A DNA stretch of 14,118 bases, from assembly GCA_028696365.1 (NCBI GenBank), contig JAQVHG010000026.1:1-14118 (forward strand), read 5' to 3'. This DNA comes from Methanofollis sp. (lineage in GTDB: Archaea > Halobacteriota > Methanomicrobia > Methanomicrobiales > Methanofollaceae). The position numbers and the translations under genes are program-made. Below are positions 7,140 through 13,808 of this stretch, piece by piece. The first letter of the stretch is position 1. Each line of letters begins with the position of its first letter. The notes beneath the pieces were generated by a model. It did no database searches and was not told the origin of the DNA. It saw only the letters and a list, made by a program, of their open reading frames with translations.

Positions 7140-7463
7140 TATTACAGCAAAACCCACCCCCACAGTAGATGATCCCGGTCTCCTGATGTCTGAGTGCGTG
7201 TGTGAAAACTCAGAATTGTTGTAACCGATCTGTGATCACGTCGGTAAGATTTGGAAATTTAGATCAGAGCATGTCACGCTATCTGTTGGATGACAGCACA
7301 CTGCTTTGAACTGTTGTACACTGCAGTAAAACCATGGGTATCTGCTGCACGTGAGGGGGGTGATGAATTATCGGTTCTGTTGAATCGTGTATGAAATGGA
7401 GTATCAGATGGTTCTTGAAATTGAGTGCGGTTTTTTTATGATAAATTTGTCTATTTTTTCTAT
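7140..7463. other. Unassigned AT-richer stretch
   Basis: I see no gene, tRNA or strong signal here. A weak copy of the end-like module (TCGGTTCTGTTGAATC) lies at 7371-7386, and a T-rich patch at 7431-7460 leads into the next repeat block. On the minus strand a frame through 7464-7425 would continue the REFWDML block into IEKIDKFIIKKP, which is protein-like but has no recognisable family. Confidence 0.4.
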
Positions 7464-7690
7464 GAGCATATCCCAAAACTCTCTAGGGTTGAGGATCTCC
7501 TCGAACTGAAGTGCTTCCTTCCAGAAATTCTCAACGTTCTCCTCGACCGGGGGGCTTGGCCGCCTCCCAGACCCGCTGCCGATGAAGATTGGCGGAGGAT
7601 TGCATCCCGTCTTTCATGATTTTAATTCTATCTTCCCGTCTCCATCGCCATCCCGGGGGTGCAGGGGCAGAGCCCCCGGCGGGTGCGCGG
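7464..7690 (+). repeat. Composite repeat, left arm of a large inverted pair
   Basis: This begins with GAGCATATCCCAAAACTCT (7464-7482), identical to 2358-2376. A GC block around 7549-7570 is the inverse of the 2587-2610 hairpin. GCATCCCGTCTTTCATGAT (7602-7620) follows, then CTTCCC and ATCGCCATCCCGGGGG. The same series, inverted and diverged, occupies about 8050-8246. Read on the minus strand, the first 100 bases give ENFWKEALQFEEIL then NPREFWDML. Confidence 0.65.
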
Positions 7691-7781
7691 GGGAAGGCGA
7701 CGAATGCATGGGTGTGCGATGAAAAAACTAGGATCTCTTCATTGTCATCCATCGCTCTCAATCGGTGGGGATGAGGGCCGG

Positions 7782-7800
7782 AGAGTTTTGGGATGACCTC
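7782..7800 (-). repeat. Partial inverted copy of the GAGCATATCCCAAAACTCT block
   Basis: AGAGTTTTGGGATGACCTC matches the inverted 19-base block at 16 of 19 positions. With 7464-7482 it could be one end of an element of about 337 bp. In one forward frame it reads GEFWDDLHENYPDNQLRWFV before a stop codon, so a coding relic is the other reading. Confidence 0.45.
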
Positions 7801-7934
7801 CATGAAAACTATCCTGACAATCAACTCCGGTGGTTTGTATGATGATTTATCGTCACCGGGATTTTTCATACCTGATATACGAAGTACAGCAACTCCCTTA
7901 GAATGATTGGCCGCCTTCAATCGCGGAACCTTCA

Positions 7935-8246
7935 CCGCAATCTCGCGCCGGAGGCGCTGCTGCCCCCCCGGGCCCCTCGCCCCCGCCACACGATAGGTCG
8001 TGGACGACAATCTTTCTTCAGGGAGTCCGAATATGCCTTCACCGGCCCTATCATCATCCGGGCCCCCAGGATGGCGATTGGGGTGGGAAGGCAGAGCGAT
8101 GATCATGAAGACGGGATGCGGTCCCCTGCCAGTTCTCGTTAGCGGGGGATCCAGGGGGCGGTACGCCCCCGGGAGGATAGGGGTCAGAATCTCTGGAAGA
8201 AGTACTTCGGTAGATATGTGCCTCATGAGAGTTTTTGGATATGCTC
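7935..8246 (-). repeat. Composite nested-hairpin repeat, inverted copy
   Basis: On the minus strand this reads: the 19-base REFWDML block (8228-8246, one mismatch), a GC stem GGGGGCG-GTA-CGCCCCC (8154-8170), the CATGAAGACGGGATGC block (8104-8119), the outer stem TGCCTTC (8034-8040) / GAAGGCA (8087-8093), and the conserved block at 7988-8006, identical to 2558-2576. The parts match copies 1 and 3 in content, but the 19-base block sits at a different end than in copy 1. Confidence 0.65.
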
Positions 8247-8320
8247 TCTGTAAAACCCTCATCTATTCCTGGAGTGAAGGTGACTCCCCCACTTTCTTCC
8301 CCATGACATGCGGTGGGGGC
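8244..8320 (+). repeat. Diverged end-like module joined directly to the previous repeat
   Basis: CTCTGTAAAACCCTCATCTATTC at 8244-8266 resembles the TGTAGAAATCCTC module. The next bases, with GTGACTCCCCCACTTTCTTCC, parallel those after the module at 12587. CCCCCAC (8286-8292) can pair with GTGGGGG (8313-8319). It begins inside the last bases of the inverted 19-base block, so two element ends meet here. Confidence 0.45.
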
Positions 8321-8324
8321 TCTC

Positions 8325-8574
8325 GAAGACTCTCGTCTTCTCGTGTGGTGAGTGCGACCAAAGGGAACTTGGAAAGATCTCTGATCTTCGAGTGGCACGC
8401 ACCCCGCCAAAGAGGATCCATAACTCTTGAATCTTCGGGGTCAGATCCCCGTGGAAGAGAACTGCTATGAGAATATCTCCTGGCCAGGGATAAGAGCGAC
8501 CTCGCTCCTCTCTTGTGGTCGGTCAGTTCCGCTGTCTCTGGCCAAACATTTGGAAAATACCCTGAAAAAAAGAA
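8325..8574. other. Series of short perfect inverted repeats downstream of cheW
   Basis: GAAGAC-TCTC-GTCTTC (8325-8340), an AAGATC-TCT-GATCTT hairpin near 8372-8386, the palindrome CCTGGCCAGG (8479-8488) and GAGCGA-CC-TCGCTC (8494-8507) follow one another. No gene is supported. Together with 7800-8320 this forms the gene-free space before the converging cheW operon. Confidence 0.4.
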
Positions 8575-8591
8575 TCAGGCGAAAGCGCCTG
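8565..8591 (-). terminator. cheW operon terminator overlapping the stop codon
   Basis: On the minus strand CAGGCG-CTTT-CGCCTG (8591-8576) forms a perfect 6-bp stem. Its last bases run into the cheW TGA stop (8577-8575). ATTC and a run of seven T (8571-8565) follow. Hairpin, stop codon and T run are thus fused, a very compact end for the receptor-cheW transcript. Confidence 0.75.
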
Positions 8592-9069
8592 TCATCTCAC
8601 CGAGGATCCGGGCCATGTCGACCCAGATGATGAGATTTTTCTTCTCTTCTTCGTCGCCTTCCTTCTCCTGAGCCTTCTCTGTGATCTTGATGATCCCCTT
8701 CACATGGGCGTCATTTGAGATGGAGTCGTTCATCTGTTCGATATCGTCCTCTGAAACCTGCATCACAGAGAGGACGTCGTCGACGATCACCCCGACATTG
8801 GTTCCTCCGGCGGCTTCAGGGACGAGGATGATGATCTTCTGTTGCCGTTCCTCCTCTGTCGATTCAGGGATATTGAGGATGGAACTGAGTCTCATAACCG
8901 TCGTGATCTCACCGCGGAGGTTGATGATCCCGGCGATATGTGCCGGTGACCTCGGGACTGGGGTGATCGGGACCATCTCCACAATCTCCCTGGCAAGCTC
9001 AATATCGAGCGCGTATCGTTCTCCTGCAATTTCAAATTCGACGATGTCTATATGTGCCAATCTTTTCAC
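8575..9069 (-). CDS. cheW: Chemotaxis adaptor protein CheW
   Basis: CheW links chemoreceptors to the kinase CheA at the receptor array. The 164-residue product has the single-domain CheW layout: VEFEIAGERYALDIELAREIVEM (residues 10-32), the conserved IAGIINLRGEI (45-55), then GVIVDDVLSVMQV and a final amphipathic helix. An acidic Lys/Glu-rich loop (about residues 131-147) is inserted before the last strand. The GTG start at 9069 lies one base after the receptor stop codon, and GGAG overlaps the receptor's end. A TTG ten codons' worth of bases nearer (at 9060), preceded by AGGTGA, is an alternative that would drop three residues. The tight spacing indicates co-transcription and translational coupling with the receptor. 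The paired CheA and CheY must be encoded elsewhere. Confidence 0.95.
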   Translation of the reverse strand: MKRLAHIDIVEFEIAGERYALDIELAREIVEMVPITPVPRSPAHIAGIINLRGEITTVMRLSSILNIPESTEEERQQKIIILVPEAAGGTNVGVIVDDVLSVMQVSEDDIEQMNDSISNDAHVKGIIKITEKAQEKEGDEEEKKNLIIWVDMARILGEMTGAFA

Positions 9070-9070
9070 C

Positions 9071-11452
9071 TTACTCCAGTTTGAACCGGTCGAGGCTCTC
9101 CTTCATCTCGGTTGCCATATCAGCCACCTCCATCGCGCCGCTCCCGACCTCTTCCGCCGATGCCGAGACCTCTTCTGCCAGGGCTGCCATGTCCTCGATC
9201 CTGGACATCGTGTCCCTGGTCATCGTGTTCGTCGAGTCCATCCGTTCCATCACGCTGTTGGTGGAGTTGGCTTGGTCTTCAGTGGCCTTGGCGATCTCAG
9301 TGACACTGGTGTGTGCCCCCTTGGACGCCGAGACGATCTGGTTGAGGGCCTCGATGGTCCTGTTGACGCTTGTGATCCCGGCGGTGATCTCGTCGAAGGC
9401 GGCTGCCAGGTCGTGAGCAGTCTGTTCGCTCTTCGTCTGGATGCTCCCGATGAGCTCTTCGATATGGTTGGTGGCGTTCTTCGACTCCCCGGCAAGATTT
9501 CGCACCTCGCCGGCGACGACGGCAAACCCACGGCCATGTTCGCCAGCCCGTGCCGCTTCGATCGCGGCATTGAGGGCGAGGAGGTTGGTCTGGTTAGAGA
9601 TGTCGTTGATGAGTTTGACGATCTTTGAGATCTCGTTCATCTCATCTTTCAGCCTGGAGAATTCCTCGACACCTTTCTTTGTAATCCTTTCGACCTCTCC
9701 CATCTTCTGGGCCGCTTCACGCCCGATCTCTTCAGCCTCGTCGCCAGCTTCGACCGCCGACTCCGTCCCTTTGAGAACTTCCTGGGAGGTGCTGGCGATC
9801 TCTTCGATCGAAGCGGAGAGGTCGGCCATCGAGCGTGCGACTTCTTCGAGGTTTTCGAGTTGTTTCTTCGCGTCTTCCGCGGTCTGCTGACTCTTGGTGG
9901 CGACCTGTTCGACGGCCTTGCTGATATCTTCGGCACTCCTCCCACTCTCTTTGGTGCTTGCCTCGACCCTGTTGCCAAGATCGGTGATCTTCTTGAGCAC
10001 CTCTTTTATCGACTCTCTTGACTGGCGGTAATTGAGCTTGAGGTCTTTGAGGAGGTCGTCGTCATCGATGTTGACTAGGGCAGTGAGGTCGCCCTCGGCC
10101 ATCTCGTCCATCGCGGACTTGAGTTCTTCTGCGCTCTCTGCGAGGCGCCGGGCCTGTTCTTTGGTCTTGAGTTCGTTCAGGACCAGGTCGGTGTTGTCCT
10201 GATAGATGTAGTAGTTGACGTCGATCTCGCCGTCCTCGTTGAGGATGGGGAGTTGGTAGAGGCGGAGGTACGACTTTGTGCGGTCCTCCCACGAAACTTC
10301 CATGTCTGAGACGGCAAGTTTCTTGGTCTGGTATGAGGCGTAGAAGTCGTCGCCGCTGGTCTTAATGTCAAAGTCGTACAACTTCTTGGCCATCAGTTCG
10401 TCATAGGACCCGTGCCAGACCTCTTCATATTTTTTGTTGAGGTCGAGGCGGTGTTTGTCGCCGGCGAGGACGGCGATGGCCTGAGGGTTCTGTTTGATGA
10501 ATGCGTCCGCCCGTTTCTGGAGGCGTTCGACCTCCTTGAGTTTCTTGGTCTGCTCGGTGAGGTCCTGGTAGATGTAGTAGTTGACGTCGATCTCACCGTC
10601 GTCATCGAGGATGGGAACCTGGAAGAGACGGAGGTACGACTTTGTGTGGTCCTCCCATGAGACTTCCATGTCTGAGATGGCGAGTTTCTTGGTCTCAAAG
10701 GATGCGTAGAAGTCGTCGCCTGTGGTCTTGATGTCGAAATCGTACAACTTCTTGGCCATCAGTTCGTCATAGGTTCCGTGCCAGACCCGTTCATACTCCT
10801 TGTTGAGGTCGAGGCGGTGTTTGTCACCGGCGAGGACGGCGATGGCCTGCGGGTTCTGTTTGACAAAGGCGTCCGCCCGCTTCTGAAGGGCCTTGACCTT
10901 CTTGAGTTCTTTTGTGTGTTCGGTGAGGTCCTGATAGATGTAGTAGTTGACGTCGATCTCACCGTCGTCATCGAGGATAGGGACCTGAAAGAGGCGGAGA
11001 TATGAGGTGGTCCCGTCTTCCCACGAGACCTCCATGTCTGAGATGGCGAGTTTCTTGGTCTCAAAGGATGCGTAGAAGTCGTCGCCTGTGGTCTTGATGT
11101 CGAAGTCGTACAACTTCTTGGCCATCAGTTCGTCATAGGACCCGTGCCAGGCTCGTTCATACTCCTTGTTGAGGTCGAGGCGGTGTTTGTCACCGGCGAG
11201 GACGGCGATGGCCTGGGGATTATGTTTTATGAATGATTCTGCTCGCTTTTTTAGTTTTTCAAGTTCTATTCTCTCTTTTTCGCGTTCGCCCATGATCCTG
11301 ATGACCTTGTTGACCATCTTGGCCAGTGGCTTGAACTCGTCTGTAACCAGATCTTCATTCGCCCTAACGGTATAATCTCCATTTAAGGCTTTTTCGAGGA
11401 CATCCTCGATTTTTACTGGATTTTCAGTGGTCATTTTTTCTATACCCTCCAT
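9071..11452 (-). CDS. Soluble methyl-accepting chemotaxis protein with three tandem PAS domains
   Basis: This is a chemoreceptor that should control CheA through CheW. Residues 1-68 are a HAMP-like or helical lead-in. Three PAS domains follow at residues 69-190, 191-312 and 313-about 425, each with NPQAIAVLAGDKHRLDLN and ending in a YYIYQD strand. A HAMP-like segment (437-490) leads to the signalling coiled coil, whose hairpin tip reads ISNQTNLLALNAAIEAARAGEHGRGFAVVAGEVRNLA (split here: tip centre about residues 618-654). There is no signal peptide or membrane segment, so it is a cytoplasmic receptor. The usual C-terminal CheR-docking pentapeptide is absent. The ATG at 11452 is the longest start; an ATG at 11434, with GGAGGG ten bases before it, is a good alternative giving 787 residues. 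The PAS ligand cannot be read from the sequence; redox or internal metabolic sensing is a guess. Confidence 0.93.
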   Translation of the reverse strand: MEGIEKMTTENPVKIEDVLEKALNGDYTVRANEDLVTDEFKPLAKMVNKVIRIMGEREKERIELEKLKKRAESFIKHNPQAIAVLAGDKHRLDLNKEYERAWHGSYDELMAKKLYDFDIKTTGDDFYASFETKKLAISDMEVSWEDGTTSYLRLFQVPILDDDGEIDVNYYIYQDLTEHTKELKKVKALQKRADAFVKQNPQAIAVLAGDKHRLDLNKEYERVWHGTYDELMAKKLYDFDIKTTGDDFYASFETKKLAISDMEVSWEDHTKSYLRLFQVPILDDDGEIDVNYYIYQDLTEQTKKLKEVERLQKRADAFIKQNPQAIAVLAGDKHRLDLNKKYEEVWHGSYDELMAKKLYDFDIKTSGDDFYASYQTKKLAVSDMEVSWEDRTKSYLRLYQLPILNEDGEIDVNYYIYQDNTDLVLNELKTKEQARRLAESAEELKSAMDEMAEGDLTALVNIDDDDLLKDLKLNYRQSRESIKEVLKKITDLGNRVEASTKESGRSAEDISKAVEQVATKSQQTAEDAKKQLENLEEVARSMADLSASIEEIASTSQEVLKGTESAVEAGDEAEEIGREAAQKMGEVERITKKGVEEFSRLKDEMNEISKIVKLINDISNQTNLLALNAAIEAARAGEHGRGFAVVAGEVRNLAGESKNATNHIEELIGSIQTKSEQTAHDLAAAFDEITAGITSVNRTIEALNQIVSASKGAHTSVTEIAKATEDQANSTNSVMERMDSTNTMTRDTMSRIEDMAALAEEVSASAEEVGSGAMEVADMATEMKESLDRFKLE
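10178..11248 (-). repeat. Three 366-bp in-frame tandem repeats (PAS units)
   Basis: The units start at 11248, 10882 and 10516, counting down on the minus strand, with an exact period of 122 codons. Units 1 and 2 differ at about 13 of 122 residues, and long DNA stretches are identical, for example around GACGTCGATCTC. Unit 3 is slightly more diverged at its end (YQLPILNEDGEI instead of FQVPILDDDGEI). This implies recent duplication or continuing gene conversion. Confidence 0.9.
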
Positions 11453-11624
11453 TCTTTGTAATGATTAATTGTTGCTTTTGATCAATTCAATGAACTCCTT
11501 ATTATGTCTTTTTATTTATTCAAATTCACTTCAAATTCATTTTTAAGATAATTGTCATTAAATATCGCTATATTTTACATCAAAAATGTAGAATTACGTA
11601 TCATCATGATCGGAGTATGAAGAA
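11453..11624 (-). promoter_or_regulatory. AT-rich upstream region of the receptor operon with a phased direct repeat
   Basis: The region is far more AT-rich than the flanking genes. Several TATA-like sequences are possible (for example GAATAAATAAAAAG on the minus strand near 11509-11522), so the promoter cannot be fixed. TTCAAATTCA occurs twice, at 11519-11528 and 11530-11539, with an 11-base period, as expected for two operator half-sites on one face of the helix. It also serves the divergent zinc-ribbon gene. Confidence 0.5.
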
Positions 11625-11655
11625 AGTATATATGCGTCCTCTATAATGAGAGGGC
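11625..11655 (+). promoter_or_regulatory. Apparent leaderless promoter of the zinc-ribbon gene
   Basis: AGTATATATG (11625-11634) is a good TATA box, centred about 26 bases before the ATG at 11656. Transcription would therefore start at or next to the start codon. GAGAGGG just before the ATG is too close to act as a normal Shine-Dalgarno sequence. Confidence 0.65.
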
Positions 11656-12027
11656 ATGGGCGAGCGATTCATCTTCACCACGCATCGGACCATCTGTTAT
11701 CATTGCCATGAGGAGGCGGACCAGATGATCAAGGCGGTCTCGTCACAGGCTCAGGTGGTGTGCGCCCACTGCGGGGCCACCAGGATCTTTCTCCCCAGGA
11801 TGGAGGAGGTCGGGGCCGAGGGGGCGTATACCCCGATCAGTTGCTATGAGGTCTGGCACCTGACGCCGACTGCCCCCTGTAAGAACTGCGGGGTCGATGG
11901 GCCGCATGATCTGATCGTCGGGTGCAAACAGTTCACGACGCGGTGCCACAACTGTGGGTACACCCATTTTTACAAGTTTAATTTGGAGTATATCGGGCAG
12001 TGCCCGATCGAGGGAGAGGGGGTCTGA
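11656..12027 (+). CDS. Small protein with four CxxC zinc-ribbon pairs
   Basis: The 123-residue product has four CxxC pairs: CYHC (14-17), CAHC (36-39), CKNC (75-78) and CHNC (97-100), plus single Cys63, Cys90 and Cys116. Spacing suggests two zinc ribbons, residues 14-39 and 75-100, joined by a segment with several conserved-looking aromatics (SCYEVWHL). There is no membrane segment or catalytic motif. I do not recognise a named family; it looks like a conserved hypothetical protein of methanogens. Nucleic-acid binding or a metal-dependent structural role is possible, and redox use of the extra cysteines cannot be excluded. It diverges from the chemotaxis operon and shares an AT-rich upstream region with it. 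A real gene is likely given the clear promoter, the cysteine pattern and the codon bias. Confidence 0.82.
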   Translation: MGERFIFTTHRTICYHCHEEADQMIKAVSSQAQVVCAHCGATRIFLPRMEEVGAEGAYTPISCYEVWHLTPTAPCKNCGVDGPHDLIVGCKQFTTRCHNCGYTHFYKFNLEYIGQCPIEGEGV

Positions 12028-12337
12028 TCGAGTTCTTGCGAATAACTTGTGAAACAAAAGCGTGTCCCGGCATGCGAGGTGAAGAATTATTCCGGGATCT
12101 TCAGTTTAGGAAACTATGGCGCTGGAGAATCCCTCACCAATGCGTGGTGTGTGCGTGACCCACTCGCCTTCCCTCATACACGTGCAAGGGTGCGACTCCC
12201 CCAGACTCCGAGGGTGAAAAAAGTGGGCCACTTAGAAGACGCCATGGATGACCATGAGATGGATGTTGTTGTCCTCGACTTTATCCCAGTGTGAGATGAT
12301 TGGGGTGCGTTTAGTCCTCCGATAGTGGATATGTGTT
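12028..12337. other. Gene-free stretch with a diverged repeat fragment
   Basis: No gene is supported; the frame open at 12049-12294 shows no family motif and runs through repeat-like sequence. GTGCGTGACCCACTCGCCTTCC (split: 12150-12171) followed by GGGTGCGACTCCCCCAGACTCCGAGGGTG resembles the start of the nested-hairpin block of later copies. I see nothing else. Confidence 0.4.
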
Positions 12338-12605
12338 CATAATTCGGCATTGTAGAAACTTTCACATTCTGTGTGGGGAGACCGTATGTCACCCGCCTTC
12401 CCACATCTCCGTGCCGGGTGCGCTGCCCCCGAACCCTCGGGACTACGATAGGGTCGGGAAGGTAGAATAGATAACCATGAAGAGAGTGCTGCCGTCCCCG
12501 ACATATCGTGTGGTGGGGGGTTCGGGGGGCGACAAGCCCCCCGACAGACAAAAACATCAAGAGGATTTCTACAGGGCCCATAATTCGGCATTGTAGAAAT
12601 CCTCT
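12338..12605 (+). mobile_element. MITE-like element with end modules in inverted orientation
   Basis: The left end carries GGCATTGTAGAAACTTTC (from 12346). The right end carries AGAGGATTTCTACA (12560-12573), the same module inverted. Directly after it, a 21-base sequence beginning CATAATTCGG and ending TGTAGAAA (12579-12599) exactly repeats 12338-12358 and starts another copy. The right-end module pairs perfectly over 14 bp with TGTAGAAATCCTCT (12592-12605). Inside lies the full nested-hairpin block: CCTTCCC (12396-12402) / GGGAAGG (12456-12462), the 19-base block at 12493-12511, and TCGGGGGGC-GACAA-GCCCCCCGA (12522-12544). There is no open frame of note. A non-autonomous transposable element is the best reading; no transposase is present. 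Confidence 0.55.
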
Positions 12606-12768
12606 CCTATTCTTAGTGTAAGCGTGACTCACCCACCTTCCTACACTTCCGCGCCGGGGGATCTGCCCCAGGCAAGAGACTATGAGAAGGCAGTTGAGAC
12701 AAGAGCCAAAAGGAGAAGTGTTCCAGCTCAAGGAGGTGTTCAGCCTCAGAGAGTTTTGGGATATACTC
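12606..12768 (+). repeat. Second, truncated copy of the composite repeat
   Basis: Starting from the end module at 12587, the sequence follows the first copy (GTGACTCACCCACCTTCC, then CGCGCCGGGGGATCTGCCCC). It then leaves it and ends with AGAGTTTTGGGATATACTC (12750-12768), an inverted near-copy of the 19-base block. In a forward frame the last part reads VFQLKEVFSLREFWDIL, comparable with the frame on the minus strand at 7464-7560. Confidence 0.55.
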
Positions 12769-12933
12769 CCTCATCGGGGATCTTTGATATTCTGTGTTCT
12801 CGAACGTGCTCATGCTTGTTTCCACAGATCCTCAGGGGTGGAGAGGGGACCGTGATGAGGGTGGTGTTACTCCTTTCTCTCCTAGTGCAGGGTCATGACA
12901 GGTGCGTTGACCTTTTTTCGCACCCAGAGAGAT

Positions 12934-12944
12934 CTTAAATTTTG
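12934..12944 (+). promoter_or_regulatory. Probable promoter of the DUF6159 gene
   Basis: CTTAAATTTTG is centred about 25 bases before the ATG at 12964, and no Shine-Dalgarno sequence precedes that start, which fits a leaderless message. The preceding 165 bases (12769-12933) hold no feature I can support beyond a 6-bp hairpin, GGTGCG (12901-12906) / CGCACC (12919-12924). Confidence 0.5.
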
Positions 12945-12963
12945 TCAGGTATCATAATCTGGA

Positions 12964-13791
12964 ATGGCAGGAACCATCAGCCGCAGTATTGCGTTGGCGA
13001 AGGCGTCGCTCTCGGTCCTGAAGAAGGACAAGGAGATGATGCTCTTCCCCATCCTCTCAGGAATCATCAGTCTGATCCTCGTCGCCTCCTTTGCGCTCCC
13101 CCTCATCTCTGCCGGGTTCATGGTGGAGGGCACCCTTGGGGAGTACGGCGGGATCGTGCTCCTCTTCCTCTTCTACCTCGTCAGTTACGCCGTCGTGATC
13201 TACTTCAACACCGCACTCATCGCCTGCGCCGACATCAGGCTTCGAGGCGGCGACCCAACGGTCGGCGACGGTCTCAGGACCGCCACCGCCAACTTCGGCC
13301 ACCTCCTCTCCTGGGCCGTGGTGGCGGCGACGGTGGGCCTCGTCCTCAACCTGGTCTCAGAAAAATCTGAGGGCCTCGGGCAGATCGCGGTCGCCCTCGT
13401 CGGTGCGGCCTGGAACCTCGCGACCTTCTTCGTCGTCCCGGTGATGGTCTTTGAGAAGATAGGGGTCGTCGACGCGATCGGCGAGTCCTGGAAACTCTTC
13501 AAGCGGACCTGGGGCGAGAACGTCGTCGGCGGGTTTGGTCTCGGGCTGATCATGGTGCCTGGCATCCTCCTCATCGTCGCCGGCGTGGTCGCCCTGGCGA
13601 TGGACCTCGGGGTCGCGGCTCTTGCCCTGCTTGGTCTTGGGTTTGTCGTCACCGTGGTGCTCGGCGTTGTCTATGCCGCCCTTCAGGGGATCTTTGTCGC
13701 GGTGCTCTACCGCTACGCAAAGGAAGGCACGATCTCCCCTGAGTTCGGTGCAGACCTGGTGCAGGGTGCGTTTGTGCCCCGGCGCGGATAA
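12964..13791 (+). CDS. Polytopic membrane protein, DUF6159-like
   Basis: The 275-residue product has about six hydrophobic segments, at roughly residues 26-52, 62-88, 113-131, 140-163, 187-213 and 216-248. The N-terminal SIALAKASLSVLKKDKEMMLFPILSG and the central VVDAIGESWKLFKRTWGEN are the conserved, amphipathic parts of DUF6159 and similar 'glycerophosphoryl diester phosphodiesterase membrane region'-like proteins. A loop with ADIRLRGGDPTVGDGLR (89-105) follows the second segment and should be cytoplasmic. The function is unknown; no transport or enzymatic motif is visible. The gene stands alone between two repeat-rich gaps and its codon use is GC-rich like the housekeeping genes. The family assignment comes from memory of the motif pattern and is moderately sure. 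Confidence 0.8.
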   Translation: MAGTISRSIALAKASLSVLKKDKEMMLFPILSGIISLILVASFALPLISAGFMVEGTLGEYGGIVLLFLFYLVSYAVVIYFNTALIACADIRLRGGDPTVGDGLRTATANFGHLLSWAVVAATVGLVLNLVSEKSEGLGQIAVALVGAAWNLATFFVVPVMVFEKIGVVDAIGESWKLFKRTWGENVVGGFGLGLIMVPGILLIVAGVVALAMDLGVAALALLGLGFVVTVVLGVVYAALQGIFVAVLYRYAKEGTISPEFGADLVQGAFVPRRG

Positions 13792-13801
13792 TTAGATTCT
13801 C

Positions 13802-13808
13802 TTTTTTT
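13802..13808 (+). terminator. T-run terminator after the DUF6159 gene
   Basis: Seven consecutive T lie ten bases after the stop codon, with no clear hairpin before them. This is enough for archaeal termination. Confidence 0.55.

Noticed and set aside
7531..8262. 243-codon open frame on the minus strand in the large gap
   Set aside because: It runs through both arms of the inverted repeat and its hairpins, with Pro/Arg/Gly-rich sequence and no domain; a translation of repeats is more likely than a gene.
8000..8470. 156-codon open frame on the plus strand
   Set aside because: It crosses hairpins and the junction of two repeat modules; no motif, start signal or promoter is visible.
6838..8574. 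tRNA, rRNA or box C/D RNA in the long gap
   Set aside because: I found no T-loop or acceptor-stem pattern, and a UGATGA sequence near 7361 has no CUGA partner at a suitable distance.
12174..12731. 185-codon open frame on the minus strand
   Set aside because: It spans two copies of the composite repeat and their inverted ends; the peptide repeats because the DNA repeats.
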